A stretch of DNA of 64,000 nt from Haliotis asinina (taxonomy: Eukaryota > Mollusca > Gastropoda > Lepetellida > Haliotidae). Below the pieces are notes generated by a model, which worked only from the letters and a program-made list of their open reading frames with translations, was not told the DNA's origin and ran no database searches. The stretch's first letter is position 1; each line of letters begins with the position of its first letter. Positions 40,435 to 52,288 of this stretch are shown here, piece by piece. The position numbers and the translations under genes were made by a program. The stretch spans positions 41,598,247 to 41,662,246 of the forward strand of contig NC_090292.1 of NCBI RefSeq assembly GCF_037392515.1. Direction: 5' to 3'.

Positions 40435-41215
40435 GGAATATCAGGATAAGATAAAGGACTATAGTGTAGGCATTGTAATTTCCAGTAGAATATCAAGATA
40501 GTTTAAGGGGCAATAGTGTAGGTAATGTAATTTCCAGTAGAATATCAAGATGGGATAAGGGGCAATAGTGTAGGTAATGTAATTTCCAGTAGAATATCAA
40601 GATGGGATAAGGGACAATAGTGTAGGCATTGTAATTTCCAGTAGAATATCAAGATAGTTTAAGGGGCAATAGTGTAGGTAATGTAATTTCCAGTAGAATA
40701 TCAAGATGGGATAAGGGGCAATAGTGTAGGCATTGTAATTTCCAGTAGAATATCAAGATAGTTTAAGGTGCAATAGTGTAGGTAATGTAATTTCCAGTAG
40801 AATATCAAGATGGGATAAGGGACAATAGTGTAGGCATTGTAATTTCCAGTAGAATATCAAGATAGTTTAAGGGGCAACAATGTAGGTAATGTAATTTCCA
40901 GTAGAATATCAAGATGGGATAAGGGACAATAGTGTAGGCATTGTAATTTCCAGTAGAATATCAAGATAGTTTAAGGGGCAATAGTGTAGGCAATGTAATT
41001 TCCAGTAGAATATCAAGATGGGATAAGGGGCAATAGTGTAGGTAATGTAATTTCCAGTAGAATATCAAGATAGTTTAAGGGGCAATAGTGTAGGTAATGT
41101 AATTTCCAGTAGAATATCAAGATGGGATAAGGGGCAATAGTGTAGGTAATGTAATTTCCAGTAGAATATCAAGATAGGATAAGAGGCAATAGTATAGGCA
41201 TTGTAATTTCCAGTA
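40435..41215. repeat. 52-bp minisatellite, 15 copies with alternating variants
   Basis: Unit GTAATTTCCAGTAGAATATC AAGATNNNNTAAGGGGCAAT plus AGTGTAGG and TAAT or CATT. Two unit types (AAGATGGGATAAGG and AAGATAGTTTAAGG) tend to alternate. It lies between dead exons 4 and 3 of the METTL24-like copy and has no counterpart in the live gene. Confidence 0.93.
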
Positions 41216-41667
41216 GAGCTTAAGGTTTTATTTATTATTAAAGATTTTTGGAGGCAAGTTTTTTATGCTCCTTTTTTAACATTGTTGGATGTTGACGTTA
41301 TTTTTGAAGTTTAAAATAAATAGATTGTGTTTGTAAAAATCATGATTTTGGTTGTCAATTTGAGTTTAAATCTCTTGTTCCTGAGGACCTGAGGACCCGA
41401 AACAGGATCTTCTTGTTACAATACAAATAATCCCGAGTACTTCAATCGTTTATGACATTGTGTCTTTGTTTAAAAAAATATGATATGATGTCGTCATACT
41501 GAAAGTACAAAGAACTTAGCTAACACAAATGTTCAGCTAACACAATTGTGTTGCCTCATGTAACGTTTTTGATGAGGATAATGCCATGAATGTACTTTAG
41601 TCAGAGGTAGGGGCCATACATAAATGTTTTCGAGTATTCCTTTTGATAATCCCATCTGGGATGTGGT

Positions 41668-41884
41668 GAGTGAGTTTAGTTTTACGTTGCACTCAGCAAT
41701 ATTCCAGCTATATGGCGGCGATCTTTTAATAATCGAGTCTGGATCAGACAATCCAGTGATCAACACCATGAGCATCGATCTGCACAACTGGGAACCGATG
41801 ACATGTGTGAACCCAGTCAACCATACTAGCCTTTTCATGGCAAGCAAGTCTGCAGAAGGCCTATTCTACCACATTCACGGTTCA
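41668..41884 (-). repeat. SINE family A
   Basis: GTGAGTGAGTTTAGTTTTAC then GCTATATGGCGGCGATC, GGGAACCGATGACATGTG and the 5' part CTATTCTACCACATTCACGG, with a deletion of the central GGGATCGGG region. Confidence 0.85.
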
Positions 41885-42129
41885 ACTTGGATATGGTTCC
41901 AAGTTTACACGAATGTCCAATTTTAGAAAAGTAAATCATCAGTACAAAGTACGAGTGCTTTGGTGGCATAAGATATCATTAGAGGCAAACGAGGAATAGA
42001 TTTGTCCTTCAAATTTAAAGTAGTTTTGGTGTTTATGTGCCAAAATGAAATACATCCAGGGGGGAACACGCCGCTATTTGACCTGTCCCGGAATAACACG
42101 AGTTGGTCACGAATGGATTAACTCGTGTT

Positions 42130-42404
42130 GAGTGAGTGAGTGAGTGAGTTTAGTTTTACGCCGCATTCAGCAATTTTCCAGCTATGTGGCGGCGGTCTGT
42201 AAATAATCGAGTCTGGACCAGACAACCCAGTGATCAACAACATGAGCATCGATCTGCACAATTGGAAACCGATGACATGTGTCAACCAAGTCAGCGAGCC
42301 AGATCACCCGATCCCGTTAGTCGCCCTTTACGACAAGCATAGTCGCCTTTTATGGCAAGCATGGGTTGCTGAAGGCCTATTCTAACCCGGGACCTTCACG
42401 GGTC
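42130..42404 (-). repeat. SINE family A, full length with target duplication
   Basis: 275 bp, flanked by TAACTCGTGTT on both sides (42119-42129 and 42405-42415). 3' tail (TGAGTGAG complement of CTCACTCA) at the left, 5' end (CGGGACCTTCACGGGT) at the right. The duplication shows copying through RNA. Confidence 0.93.
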
Positions 42405-42415
42405 TAACTCGTGTT

Positions 42416-43035
42416 ATCGCAAGACAAGCCTGCTACCGACTGGTACCCATCTGGAAGGATTTTTATATTGGGGCATGAACATCAGAACGACAACTCTATC
42501 CTTGTTGGTTCCAGTGGTACTTCAGCATTACCACCGATGCCGTACCGTAACGTTGTTGTTTTGTTTGTTTTTAATTCATTTCTTTTAATGGAGTAAACCT
42601 GCTCAACACACATTCTGTAATTATTACCACCTGTTCACCTTGTTTTTCCAATGTTTGCCTCTAAATAGAGTTTAAGCATCACACATGGGATTTGTTTTGT
42701 CAAATATGCAAACGAGAGTATCTTTTTCAGTACATTAAATCCCCAAAGTGACCCAAAATATTTAGCAAACTGAATATTCGTGAAAACGTGCTGTCCGCTG
42801 CTGAAATTTTAAAACGAATGTGCCGAAAAAACGTCAGACTAAAGGCACCCTTGAAATGTAAAGTTGAAGTTAAAGTTTAACAGATTAAAGTCGATAACTT
42901 ATTATTATATAACCCTAATTCTTTAAAATGTCGGAAAGCGGACGTAAAATCTCCAAAGCCAGTCCAACGGAAAAAAAACCGTTACACGCGTCAGTTGCAC
43001 AAACACGTGTGTATCTGAATCTAATCTGTTCCCAA
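42416..43035. other. Non-coding, no feature
   Basis: Unique sequence. A minus/plus-strand scan shows only short frames. Confidence 0.4.
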
Positions 43036-43185
43036 GGTAGCCAGGTGGCTATGTCGCTCGCTCGTTACGCCGAAAACCCCGGTTCAAATCCAAACATAAG
43101 TGAGAATCCCAGTTCTGATGTCGCTACGATATTGCTAGAATATTGCTAAGAGCGGGGTAAAACCATATTCTCTCACTCACTATAT
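43036..43185 (+). repeat. tRNA-headed SINE (family B)
   Basis: Head AGGTAGCCAGGTGGCTATGT with B-box CCCCGGTTCAAATCC, body, GATATTGCTAGAATATTGC and tail AGAGCGGGGTAAAACC...CTCTCACTCAC. Confidence 0.8.
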
Positions 43186-43611
43186 GGAACGGACATAAGG
43201 CAGTTATTAGATCACCTTACTCAAAACCTACACTCACTCACTCATTCACTCACTCAGTCACTCACACAATGTTGTATGGCCTGGTATTTAACTCCACCCC
43301 CACCCCCCAACCCATAATACAATCACCGCAAGAGTTCTCATAGTGGTCCACAGAAGCCAGTTTTTGTCGCAAGAGGCGACTCAAGGGATCGTCTGGGCAG
43401 GCCTGGTTGATTGAGTCATCATACCTCGTCAGTACTTATAATATCACCCTGTGGTTTGCTATTTAAGATCTCAGATATATAATGAGAACATTGCGAACAA
43501 AAGACGAATGAAAAGACGAAGTTAAGCAAGGAGGAACTAACAAAGAAAAACGAACGATTGAACGAACGAGCAACTAAATAACGTAAGAGTAGACGTGAAC
43601 AAGCGTATATA

Positions 43612-43900
43612 CAAATCCTGGATCAAAGGAAAAGACATATGTTTTTATTGACCAGTTTCTTCTTTGTCTTAAATTCGAGCTTTCTCACTGCCTTTCACGC
43701 ATAACTAATACGTATTCTAATCAGCTGACTAATACGTATTCTAATCAGTTAACTATTACGTATTGTGGTCAGTTGGCTACTCACCCAAACGAGTACACGA
43801 TGGACGGTACTTGTCGTCATCACAGATATACCAGCCTCCTTCTCCCAGTTTGCCCATGTGCAGCTTCCGGTGCTAGATTGTATCTACGTTGTCAAGGTAA
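43612..43900 (-). pseudogene. METTL24-like exons 2 and 3, dead copy
   Basis: Exon 2 copy at 43785-43900 has acceptor TATGTAG and donor TTTGG|GTGAGT, but the frame meets TAG after ACAATC and lacks 13 bases (116 bp against 129 bp in the live exon), shifting the frame. Exon 3 copy survives only as about 43612-43640 (CTTTTCCTTTGATCCAG), with its donor GT changed to GA and its 5' half gone. Order and strand are as in the live gene at 56055-56816. Confidence 0.75.
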
Positions 43901-44157
43901 CTACATAGCCAACAGAGTTAGACATTAGTATTCATACAGTCAATAAACATCTTAGTCGTCAATCAGATTATTATTGTCAAGATTACTTTCGAGCCCCCTT
44001 CATACAACTTACACACTTCTGGGCTAAAATTGCTCACCATAACTGTAAGGTAAACATTGTCTGCTTCTTCTTTCGAAACCAAAAATCTTCCAAACACATA
44101 AATAAGCCAGACTTTTTCTATGCTGAATAGGACCTTAATATTGACAAGGACATTGTG

Positions 44158-44376
44158 CAGACCCGTGAAGGTCCGGGATAGAATAGGCCTTCAGCAACCC
44201 ATGCTTGCCATAAAAGGCGACTATATGCTTGTCTTAAGAGGCGACTAACGGGATCATCGGTTCCTTATTGCGCAGATCGATACTCATATTGTTGATCAAT
44301 GGATTGTCTGTTCCAGACTCGATTATTAAACGACCGCCGCCATATAGCTGGAATATTGCTGAGTGCGGCGTAAAAT
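44158..44376 (+). repeat. SINE family A, internal deletion
   Basis: CCCGTGAAGGTCCGGGATAG to CTGAGTGCGGCGTAAAATGC. About 45 bases of the centre (GGTGGTCAGGCTCGC region) are missing. The (CTCA)n tail is lost. Confidence 0.9.
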
Positions 44377-44924
44377 GCATCCTCGATATCTCCAGGGTAT
44401 ACGTTCCACTATACGCTGGATGCATCTCCAGATATGGATGCTGGATGCATCACCGTTGAACCATCATCGTATGCTGCCGTATGCACCTTTTCCATCCATG
44501 ACCGGAGACATTTCCAAGTATGAATTCATACGTTGATACCTCGGAAAAAGCAACGCGCATTTACAGTACATGACTCTTAGTCAAAATCACTATTGGAAGT
44601 TTTGTACACGCAGCAGGACGTTAAGATTCAGCACATGGACTGAGAGCTGGACACACAACGTGACAGTCTGTGCTACACTCTCACTAGGAGATGGTAATAA
44701 TCTTTAATCTTCGACTCACTGTGCGCATGCTCAGGGCCTGTAAAAACCGCTAGCCAATTTCCGGTTTGGTTCGGTTCCGGTTTATATCCATAGGTTTCAA
44801 ACAATGAGCATGAACGGTTTTAGAACCCACACCGACACGCCCCTCTGACAGTAATAAAGAAATATATGTTATATTTGGGATTACACTTTCTTGGTAAAGT
44901 ACAAAATCTAGTACTTTTTTAGTT
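44377..44924. other. Non-coding, no feature
   Basis: Near 44380-44460 ATGCATC and GGATGCATC words recur. Otherwise unique. Confidence 0.35.
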
Positions 44925-45020
44925 GAGTTCCATTCGGGATTCGAACCCAGACCCTCAGAGTCAGGTACATAATCGCCAGCCCATAAAGTCAGCCGCTAAC
45001 CCACTCAACCACCATGATTA
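44925..45020 (-). repeat. tRNA-like element (SINE head)
   Basis: On the minus strand: ATGGTGGTTGAGTGGGTTAG (A-box), a long variable region, and GGTCTGGGTTCGAATCCCGA (B-box). The pattern of a long extra arm resembles Leu/Ser tRNA. The stems are poor, so a SINE head or tRNA pseudogene is more likely than a working tRNA gene. Confidence 0.6.
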
Positions 45021-46188
45021 TATCAGAGCACAGACACCAGTACTGATGTAACATTCTCACGTAGGAATATACCGCTGTTAGTAAAAGCATGTCCATAGAT
45101 ATGTTACTTTGCTCAGACGTATAGTTTCGTGCTTTCAGTGAATATACGAGTATGTGTGAAATTCTCATTACACATCATTCAACAGATCTGAACATAATTC
45201 AGCATGTGTCAGGTGTTAACATCCACCCAAAGATGAGACACGTCTTAAGACGCATGAACCAAGGATATTAAATTTAAAAGATTATCACAGGTTGTGTATA
45301 AATAGTGTGGCTCATTTGACCAGTACAGGATCAAACGGGCAATTGATTACCAATAACCATCGGTAGGTGACCTTACAAGGCTTTGTTACTGGCAGTGATG
45401 CAACCCACTATTACAAAGTGCATCCTAGCTATTAGTCGAACTTGCACCAGGTACAAGTCCAATCTTGAGGGGGTAAACTTCTGCATAAAAAGTTGAAATA
45501 AGTCTATCAATATGTTGCATAAACGCAGAGCTACTGGAATTTGTCTGAAGCAACAAGGTTTTGATCTACCGGGTGCAAGCAGGCTGCATAAAATCTGTGT
45601 CGAACCAAACCACTATCCTTCCTGCAGACATGGAAGGAGTGGGCCATTGTAAATAGCTCGACTTCATTTTAGGTACAAAACTTCGAAACATAGTAATCAC
45701 ATTTATTAAAAACGCCAAAGGGGCCTTTATTTTCTCCTCATTTTTGATAAGTGTTGCTTCCCAGAACAGGACAGGATAGAACTTTATTGGATTCTAGGTT
45801 GTAAGGCAACAGCATATGAAGATCACGATGACTACACTTAGGAGACAGGGCTGGGAGTCATATAACATACAAGTGAGTGAGTTTGGTTTTATGCCGCACC
45901 CACCACATAACAAGTAATACATAGAAGTAAATACTAGTAGTACTTTCTTTTATACAAAGTACTTACATAAAAAATCACAGTTTACAGAAAAATACTCTAT
46001 AATTCACTTTCCCATCTATTTGGATATGACAGAGTTACAAAAAGTACGACGTTTTCGTAGTTGACCAACTTTCTCATTTTGAAACAACTGACAAGAGTTT
46101 CGTCTTAGTAAGGCTCAATAAATGTCTTTCTAGAATCAGCAAAATAGAGACATTCTAAAACTGTATGGCCTTCATCACTGATAAAGGT
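45021..46188. other. Non-coding, one SINE-A end
   Basis: A short minus-strand family-A end at 45876-45905 (GTGAGTGAGTTTGGTTTTAT). The rest is unique. Confidence 0.4.
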
Positions 46189-46243
46189 AATTACAGCGCC
46201 ATATAGCTGGAATATTGCTGAGTGCGGCGTAAAAGTAAACTCA
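46189..46243 (+). repeat. SINE family A 3' fragment
   Basis: GCGCCATATAGCTGGAATAT through GTGCGGCGTAAAAGTAAACTCACT. Confidence 0.85.
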
Positions 46244-47504
46244 CTAAATAATGACAGCGATTACCTATTCCTTTACACAGCCGATTTTGTCAACTTATCC
46301 ATCGTCGACCCAGGTTCCTTTGTAGTGATCTTCACGCAGACAGATAAAATCGACATATATCGGTAACACCTCTCTGTTCACGTGGTCATGACAACTATTT
46401 GTACAATGTCACATGTCTTCTCAAGTATGTGTTTCAACATAATCATGCTCCATAAATATGTAATATGTGTATACAACATACAATAAAGATACACTAGCAT
46501 TGATGGTAGTAAACAAAATTGAGATGGTTAAAGTTAACAAGCTGTTATCATGTATAAAGAGTATAGATAATGTTACGAGAGTGTATTTTTCTTTATTTTG
46601 TATTGCTATTGATTGGGTCACCATTGGGTTATTATTTGGGTCACAATGTTCAGAGTTTAGAGTGACAGTTATTATAGATTACATTTCCTGTCATCGACAA
46701 TAGTGTTTTAGGCGCACGCCTTTAAGGTAGCGCTTTAGAGTTACCTCTCTTTAGTGTGTATTGACTCTGATCGCGACGGTACCATATTTCGCTGGAATGC
46801 TCAAGAATCAGTGACTGTATATATATATAAGACTGGTTGGTGTGTTGACACACACATGGACTTACACAGAGGTTTCCTGGAGTTGTGTCGTTTGTCTGCC
46901 CCTTCGTCAACTTTCAACCTACATTCAACACCGCTTCGCTGTGAAGGATTTAGTAGAGCCTTTTCTCACTGAAAACCAAGACTTTGGTGAGTTGATAATA
47001 TACTTGTGAGCCAATACGTTCGGTTTGACTCAGTTGCATTGTATTAGAGACCTCTTTTGTCAATCTTTGTATCTTGCTCTTTGGTCAATACATGTTACTG
47101 AATATTTTAGACTTATCTGTGTTATATTGTGCTGGGATTTCTAATACCTTTTGTCACGGCACATTATTAACTGTAACTGTAATATGGTTAGTAAATAAGG
47201 GGAGATAACTAGGGCGACAGCAAATTATCTGGAAAGAAAATATGATACAATTGATCTCTCTTCAGGCTTTAGTTCAAAAGTATATTTGTAAAAAGATAGG
47301 TAGATTTATTGCCTTTCCGGTGATTTTTAAGGGGCTGTTCACACAATAATGTTGTCTTGCACTCTGCAGCTGATGCTGGTATTTCTGGTAACTGTTTTAA
47401 ATATCATATCATCAATATACAGCAGTTTATTTGCATGTGTTAAAACTCAAAGGGTTTATCTAAGTGTTTCACATGTAATACTGGCACCGGTCAGAGTTCT
47501 GTGT
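46244..47504. other. Non-coding, no feature recognised
   Basis: Short overlapping frames only (for example 46467-46703, 46754-46972). No repeat family seen. Confidence 0.4.
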
Positions 47505-47773
47505 GACCCGTGAAGGTCCCGGGGTAGAATAGGCCTTCAGCAACCCATGCTTGCCATAAAAGGCGACTCAGCTTGTCGTAAGAGGCGACTAACGGGATCG
47601 GGTGGTCAGGCTCGCTGACTTGGTTGACGCATGTCATCGGTTCCCAATTGCGCAGATCGATGCTCATGTTGTTGATCACTGGATTGTCTGGTCCAGACTC
47701 GATTATTTACAGACCGCCGCCATATAGCTGGAATATTGCTAAGTGCGGCGTAAAACTAAACTCACTCACTCAC
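47505..47773 (+). repeat. SINE family A, full length with 14-bp target duplication
   Basis: Flanked by TCAGAGTTCTGTGT at 47491-47504 and 47774-47787. Starts GACCCGTGAAGGTCCCGGGG and ends in (CTCA)n. The best-preserved copy, and useful as the family reference. Confidence 0.95.
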
Positions 47774-47849
47774 TCAGAGTTCTGTGTCACGCTGTTTATC
47801 ATATTTATTGATAGGTTGTTTTCCATGATGGAACAGGTATAGGTGTTAA

Positions 47850-48202
47850 ACCGTTTTAGAGGCATTTTAGAAGTTGCTGAGCTAAAGGTGAAGGAACAAG
47901 TTTTATGGAGAGAGGATAGGTTTACAGCACGGCGGGTGAGGTTGTAGATAACGCCGGTTTTAATCCTGAGAGGGGGATTAGAATCAAAGTGGAGGTATTG
48001 ATCAGTGTGGGTAGGTTTGCGATAGACAGAGGTTTGGATAGTGTTGTCAGTATTGCGGGTGACAAGGAAGTCTAGAAAGGGTAGTTGTGAGTTGTTTTCA
48101 GTTTCAACATTAAATTGGAAACGGTGTAAGAATCCATACCGAAACGTCGCCATTGTGAAAATAAAGAAGTTGATCATCCATAAAACTTGCTCCTTCACCT
48201 TT
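47850..48202 (-). mobile_element. Penelope-like retroelement fragment with inverted ends
   Basis: A minus-strand frame encodes NNSQLPFLDFLVTRNTDNTI, TSVYRKPTHTDQYLHFDSNP and RRAVNLSS. This is the conserved 'FLD..V.R..D..I.T.VYRKPT.T..YL.F.S.HP' stretch of the reverse transcriptase of Penelope-like elements. It is flanked by AGGTATAGGTGTTAA at 47835-47849 and 48203-48217, a 15-bp target duplication. CTAAAGGTGAAGGAACAAG near 47882 reappears inverted near 48180-48202. The element is strongly truncated and not functional. Confidence 0.75.
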
Positions 48203-48304
48203 AGGTATAGGTGTTAATGTTTCATCTGATTTGTGTTCACGTACGTTTGGTGATGATGCATCTGCATTCTCCGTTACATGTAATCACTTACAAAAGAGGA
48301 TAAA

Positions 48305-48660
48305 TGCACTTTGAGTGTTGTTTTTGTAAACAAACTGGAATATTAATTAACCTTAGTAAAACAAAAGATTTTGTTTCGGAAATTGCAGGCCCTTACGGGA
48401 GTATGAACAGTAGCTTTTTAACGACAAGCCTGTTGAAACTGTATCCTTTCATAAATACTAGAATTTGTATTTACACCACAACTTGTACGGAGTAAACCTC
48501 AAGGCTGTCTGGTATCTCGAGCTAACACGGCGACTCTTTCTATAAAAGGCTTTCAAAAAAAAGATGGGAAGAGTAAATTGTAAAGACTTGTTAAACTTTT
48601 TGCCTGTATGTTTTCACCTATTTTGTGCTATGGGTCTGAAGTTTGAGGCGTTAACTATCA
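48305..48660 (+). pseudogene. LINE reverse-transcriptase relic
   Basis: Pieces in changing frames: TGILINLSKTKDFV (typical 'L.IN..KTK' after the RT active site), then LKLYPFINT, TTCTEW...KAVWYLELTRRLFL and VNCKDLLNFLPVCFHLFCAM. The order fits the RT thumb and connection region of non-LTR elements, heavily decayed. No LTR or poly(A) was seen. Confidence 0.45.
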
Positions 48661-48953
48661 TCTTACGTCACACATAAATGCCGTTGTCTGACTGGCTATG
48701 CGCTCTTCTATTATTTGCAATGTACCCCACATACCCCACGTTACAATGTACTCCGCTGCCTATGGCAGCTCATTCAGTACGTCGTGGTAGTATCTCGAAT
48801 AACAATGATAACAATAATAACGCATGATGCGCGGAAATTACCGATGTTTTGCGAATGCAAATAGATGGAAGGGATATAACTCCATATCGTTTTTTCTTGT
48901 GCTGTCTGCAAAACCTAGCGACGATAAAGATTTGCCTCGCATTCCAATATATA

Positions 48954-50279
48954 TACTACCGACAAGAAATAAGGGAACTAATGAAATAATAGCGAATTTG
49001 AAACTGCTTTAAATATCCACTAAATCAATTTTAGGCGTCAAGTTCAATATCTGGTGTGTCCACCATGTTGGGCAACACATTCACGGCACCTTGATGGCAT
49101 GCTGTTAATCAATTTCCGGATGGTTGCCCGTGGTATTGCCCGCCATTCCTCTTGGAGAGCTGTACCAAGCTGAGCCAGGTTGGCGGGTCCTGGGTCCCTG
49201 GCGTACACCCTTCGACCAAGAACGTCCCAGAGATGTTCAATTGGGGACAGGTCTGGGGACTTAGAGGGCCAGTCCAATGTCTGGATACCTTCTTGTCGGA
49301 GATAAGCGGAGAGAATTCGGGCCCGATGTGGTCTGGCATTATCATCTTGGAATACAAAATTTCGGCCGATAACTCTAGCCAGTGGAGCAACAACAGGACT
49401 CAATATTTGGTTAGCGTATCGCTGACCAGTCATGGCTCCGTTAGTGATGACCAAATCTGATCGTCCGTCATGTGTAACCCCACCCCACACCATGACACTA
49501 CCACCTCCATATCGATCATGGTCAAGAATTGCTGCTCTGGCATATCGCTCCCCGCTCCGACGCCAACAACGTTTTCTGCCATCTGTGAATCGTAGGCAAA
49601 ACCTTGACTCATCAGAGAACATGGTGTAACGCCAGTGGCGCATAGCCCGTCCCTGATGCTGCCTAGCCCATGCCAATCTTTGGCGCTTCAGCTTACGCTG
49701 AAAGGGTGACACCCTTAAAAGGCCGTCTTGCTTTCAGACGAGCTTGATAGAGTCGGTCTTTAACGGTTGAGGTTGAAATGCGTCTTCCAGTGAGTGTGCG
49801 GAATTTTCTGTTGATGGCAGGGGCCGATTTAAACCTAGAGCAATTAACGTAATGAGACGATCCTGTCGTGGTGTCGTTGATTTTGGTCTACCACGCCCAG
49901 GTCTCGTTGCAACCCCACCCGTTTGACGGTACTTATCCCACAGGCGTGAAATTACACTTTTTGATTCACCCATCTGCCGGGCAACTTCCCCCTCTATCAT
50001 CCCCACCTTTCTCCATTTTGTTGCTTCACCGAGATACTGCCTCGGAGGCATTTCTGTCAGTAAGTGTCAATCTCTATTGCATTAGTGATTGCGCCTTCTC
50101 CAGTACATTTACAGTAGTTAACTTCTGTATGCACGTGTAGCACGTGCTGGGCATGCATTATGCGAAATTCCATTGTCATTGGATGTTGCGTTTGGGAGAT
50201 ACGCCACGATAACGGACCCTGTCACAGTCAAAGTCATCTACATTCAATTTCTTGGTTCCCTTATTTTCTGTCGGTAGTA
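48954..50279 (-). mobile_element. Tc1-like DNA transposon, 1,326 bp
   Basis: Inverted ends beginning TACTACCGACAAGAAATAAG (left) and TACTACCGACAGAAAATAAG (right, complement), about 30 bp, flanked by TA at 48952-48953 and 50280-50281. Encloses a frameshifted transposase. Confidence 0.92.
49044..50051 (-). pseudogene. Tc1-like DD34E transposase, frameshifted
   Basis: N-terminal part at 50051-49734 (GMIEGEVARQMGESKSVISR helix-turn-helix; GRGRPKSTTPRQDRL hinge) and catalytic part at 49712-49044. The catalytic part has MFSDESRF (Asp), GGSVMVWGGV, FQDDNARPH (Asp) and PDLSPIEHLWDVLGRRV (Glu, 34 residues after the second Asp), ending HGGHTRY. The two parts are in different frames, with changes near 49715-49830. 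The catalytic half is otherwise clean, so the element died fairly recently. Confidence 0.88.
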
Positions 50280-50847
50280 TATATATTGACAAAACGTTCA
50301 AATGTAGTCCCTGTGAATATTAAGAAGGGGAATAACACCGCGGCGACTTTACTAATTCCTTTCGGGGAAAAACGGCAAGATTCGAATCGTTTGATTCACA
50401 CAGGTTGGCTGAAGTGTACGATCCGATACCCATTCTTCGGTAAGATAAATACGTCGTTCACTGGTCCCTCGGGGCCCATGGGTGGATGTACCGCCGAGGG
50501 TATATCAATCCATGCACCGTTCGTGACGAGTGAACAATTTATATTCGGTCATCGAGTTGATTCAGGTAACATTTTTATAAATATCTCTTGAAAGTTGGGG
50601 CAGACTTTCACTATAAATTACTTATATGACTAGAATAATAAACAATTCTGATATTTCTTTATATATCTCTACCCTGTCGAACTTTAAATGCGGTAATCTT
50701 AACATAGTAGTTGAAACTGGAAGATGTAATCATGTTAACAACCTGTTAATGTTAACTGTTAACTGTTCCTGGAGTCCCGCAGAAGCGATGTTAAATACTG
50801 GTCTACAAATTCATATTGTTCTTTACTGCTTACCTAGGTTAAAGGTT
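50280..50847. other. Non-coding, no feature
   Basis: Unique sequence downstream of the Tc1-like element. Confidence 0.4.
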
Positions 50848-50975
50848 CAGTGTGGTAGCCTAGTGGTTTAAGCGGTCGCTCGTCACGCCGAAGACTTGGG
50901 TTCGACTCCTGCACATGAAGCCTATTTCCGGAGTTTCCACCGTGATATTGCTGGAATAATGCTGAAAATCACTGA
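50848..50975 (+). repeat. tRNA-headed SINE (family B)
   Basis: GTGTGGTAGCCTAGTGGTTT (A-box), GGGTTCGACTCC (B-box), CATGAAGCCTATTTCCGG and GATATTGCTGGAATAATGC. Tail lost. Confidence 0.82.
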
Positions 50976-51057
50976 TTCAATGGCTACAGGAAACAATTCT
51001 AAACCTTTTCTTTATTTCAAAACAAGCTCCAGGTTACAATAGATTTTCAGTAAAAAC

Positions 51058-51275
51058 ATGCTTGCCGTAAGAGGCGAGTAACGGGATCGGGTGGTCAGGC
51101 TCGCTGACTTGGTGGACAAATGCCATCGGTTCCCACTTGCATAGATTGATGATCATGGTATTCGTCACTGGTTGGTTTGATTCAAACTCGAATACTTACA
51201 GACAGCCACCATATACTTGGAATATTTGCTGAGTGCGGCGTAAACTAAGCTCCCTCACCCACTCACTCACTCAGA
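51058..51275 (+). repeat. SINE family A, 5'-truncated
   Basis: TGCTTGCCGTAAGAGGCGAG through GAGTGCGGCGTAAACTAAGC and CACTCACTCACTC. Confidence 0.88.
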
Positions 51276-51518
51276 ACAAGCAATCACAAACAACCAAATG
51301 AAAAGCGATAAAATATACTCTTTAAAAAAGTAGGGGATAATGAACATACAATTTGGAGTGTAAACGTTTACGAACATTTCAAGGACAGACTTCCTGTGAA
51401 ATCTCCACCATTTCCCTCTAGTATCACCCATCAACACAATGCATGGGGTCCCATTCTTGATTTTGACGTTTTTCAAGAACGTCGAGAAATCACTTAGAAC
51501 ATTAATTTTGACACTCAA
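51276..51518 (-). other. Possible coding fragment, unassigned
   Basis: Minus-strand frame beginning near 51518 with protein-like composition (NVLSDFSTFLKNVKIKNGTP, then CIVLMGDTRGKWWRFHRKSV) that turns into low-complexity hydrophobic sequence. An acceptor-like TGATGCAAG precedes it. No family recognised. It lies downstream of the METTL24-like stop codon, so it is not part of that protein. Confidence 0.25.
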
Positions 51519-51837
51519 CTTGCATCAGACATTTGTTAGTGTTTCTTTCTAGCCGTTTGTTTTAAAATGAAAATCGTATACGTGCACATTACATGCCACA
51601 CACCAGTCATCTTTCAAAAACGACTATATTCCAAATAACTATGGTTGTAAGGAAGTACAAATGTTGATGCACTTTCAAAACATTCAGTAATATCATATCA
51701 ACATTGATCGACTCCGATAAATCTCCTAAATATTTTTAATCGTACATAATAAAAAATGAAGATCCCTTACTTTTTTTGAAGAGTATATTTCTCTTGAACG
51801 CGTGAACTTAAAATGATCGGAAAATTACTAGCCATGG

Positions 51838-51896
51838 CCGTCGCGCTATATCTGGAATATTGTTATAGGCGGCGTAAAACTAAACTCACTCGCTGA
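51838..51896 (+). repeat. SINE family A 3' fragment
   Basis: CGTCGCGCTATATCTGGAAT through GGCGGCGTAAAACTAAACTCACTC. Confidence 0.8.
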
Positions 51897-51905
51897 ACAT
51901 TTACG

Positions 51906-52202
51906 TCACAACAGATTGGTATTGACGTAATGAACCTCATAGCAGCCTGTCCTCACGACAGGAAATAACTTATTAGTAATGCTACATTGGTCATTTTTGT
52001 GGACATAAAACTTCCTGAAGCCAGCATCATGGATGTCTTTCATTGTACTCAGCTTGCCGATGCAGTCATTTAGATTGTTACACAGTCCATGGTATTCAAC
52101 GAGAAACTGTCTGACTTTTGACAGTTCGCCAGATGACACTATGCTGATTAGCGAGGGCCATTCTGAATTTTCGATGTCAATCTTCAAGACGTCAATGTAT
52201 TT
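51906..52202 (-). CDS. METTL24: METTL24-like methyltransferase, last coding exon
   Basis: Acceptor TCGTTTTCCAG, then 98 codons from phase 0 and TGA. Encodes KYIDVLKIDIENSEWPSLIS, KVRQFLVEYHG, DAGFRKFYVHKNDQCS and VRTGCYEVHYVN. 'VLKIDIE.SEW', 'F..F..H.N...' and 'CYE..Y.N' are hallmarks of the Methyltransf_22/METTL24 family, with the acidic Asp/Glu of the Rossmann-like strand present. The substrate of METTL24 is not established. The previous exon (53883-54018) ends in phase 0, so the frame is continuous. Confidence 0.85.
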   Translation of the reverse strand, partial: KYIDVLKIDIENSEWPSLISIVSSGELSKVRQFLVEYHGLCNNLNDCIGKLSTMKDIHDAGFRKFYVHKNDQCSITNKLFPVVRTGCYEVHYVNTNLL

Positions 52203-52288
52203 CTGGAAAACGAAGAGACAGGTGTTAATGAATTGAACGGCATCCATACATATTTCCTAAGAATATTGGCTTGAGTGAACAACACAGC

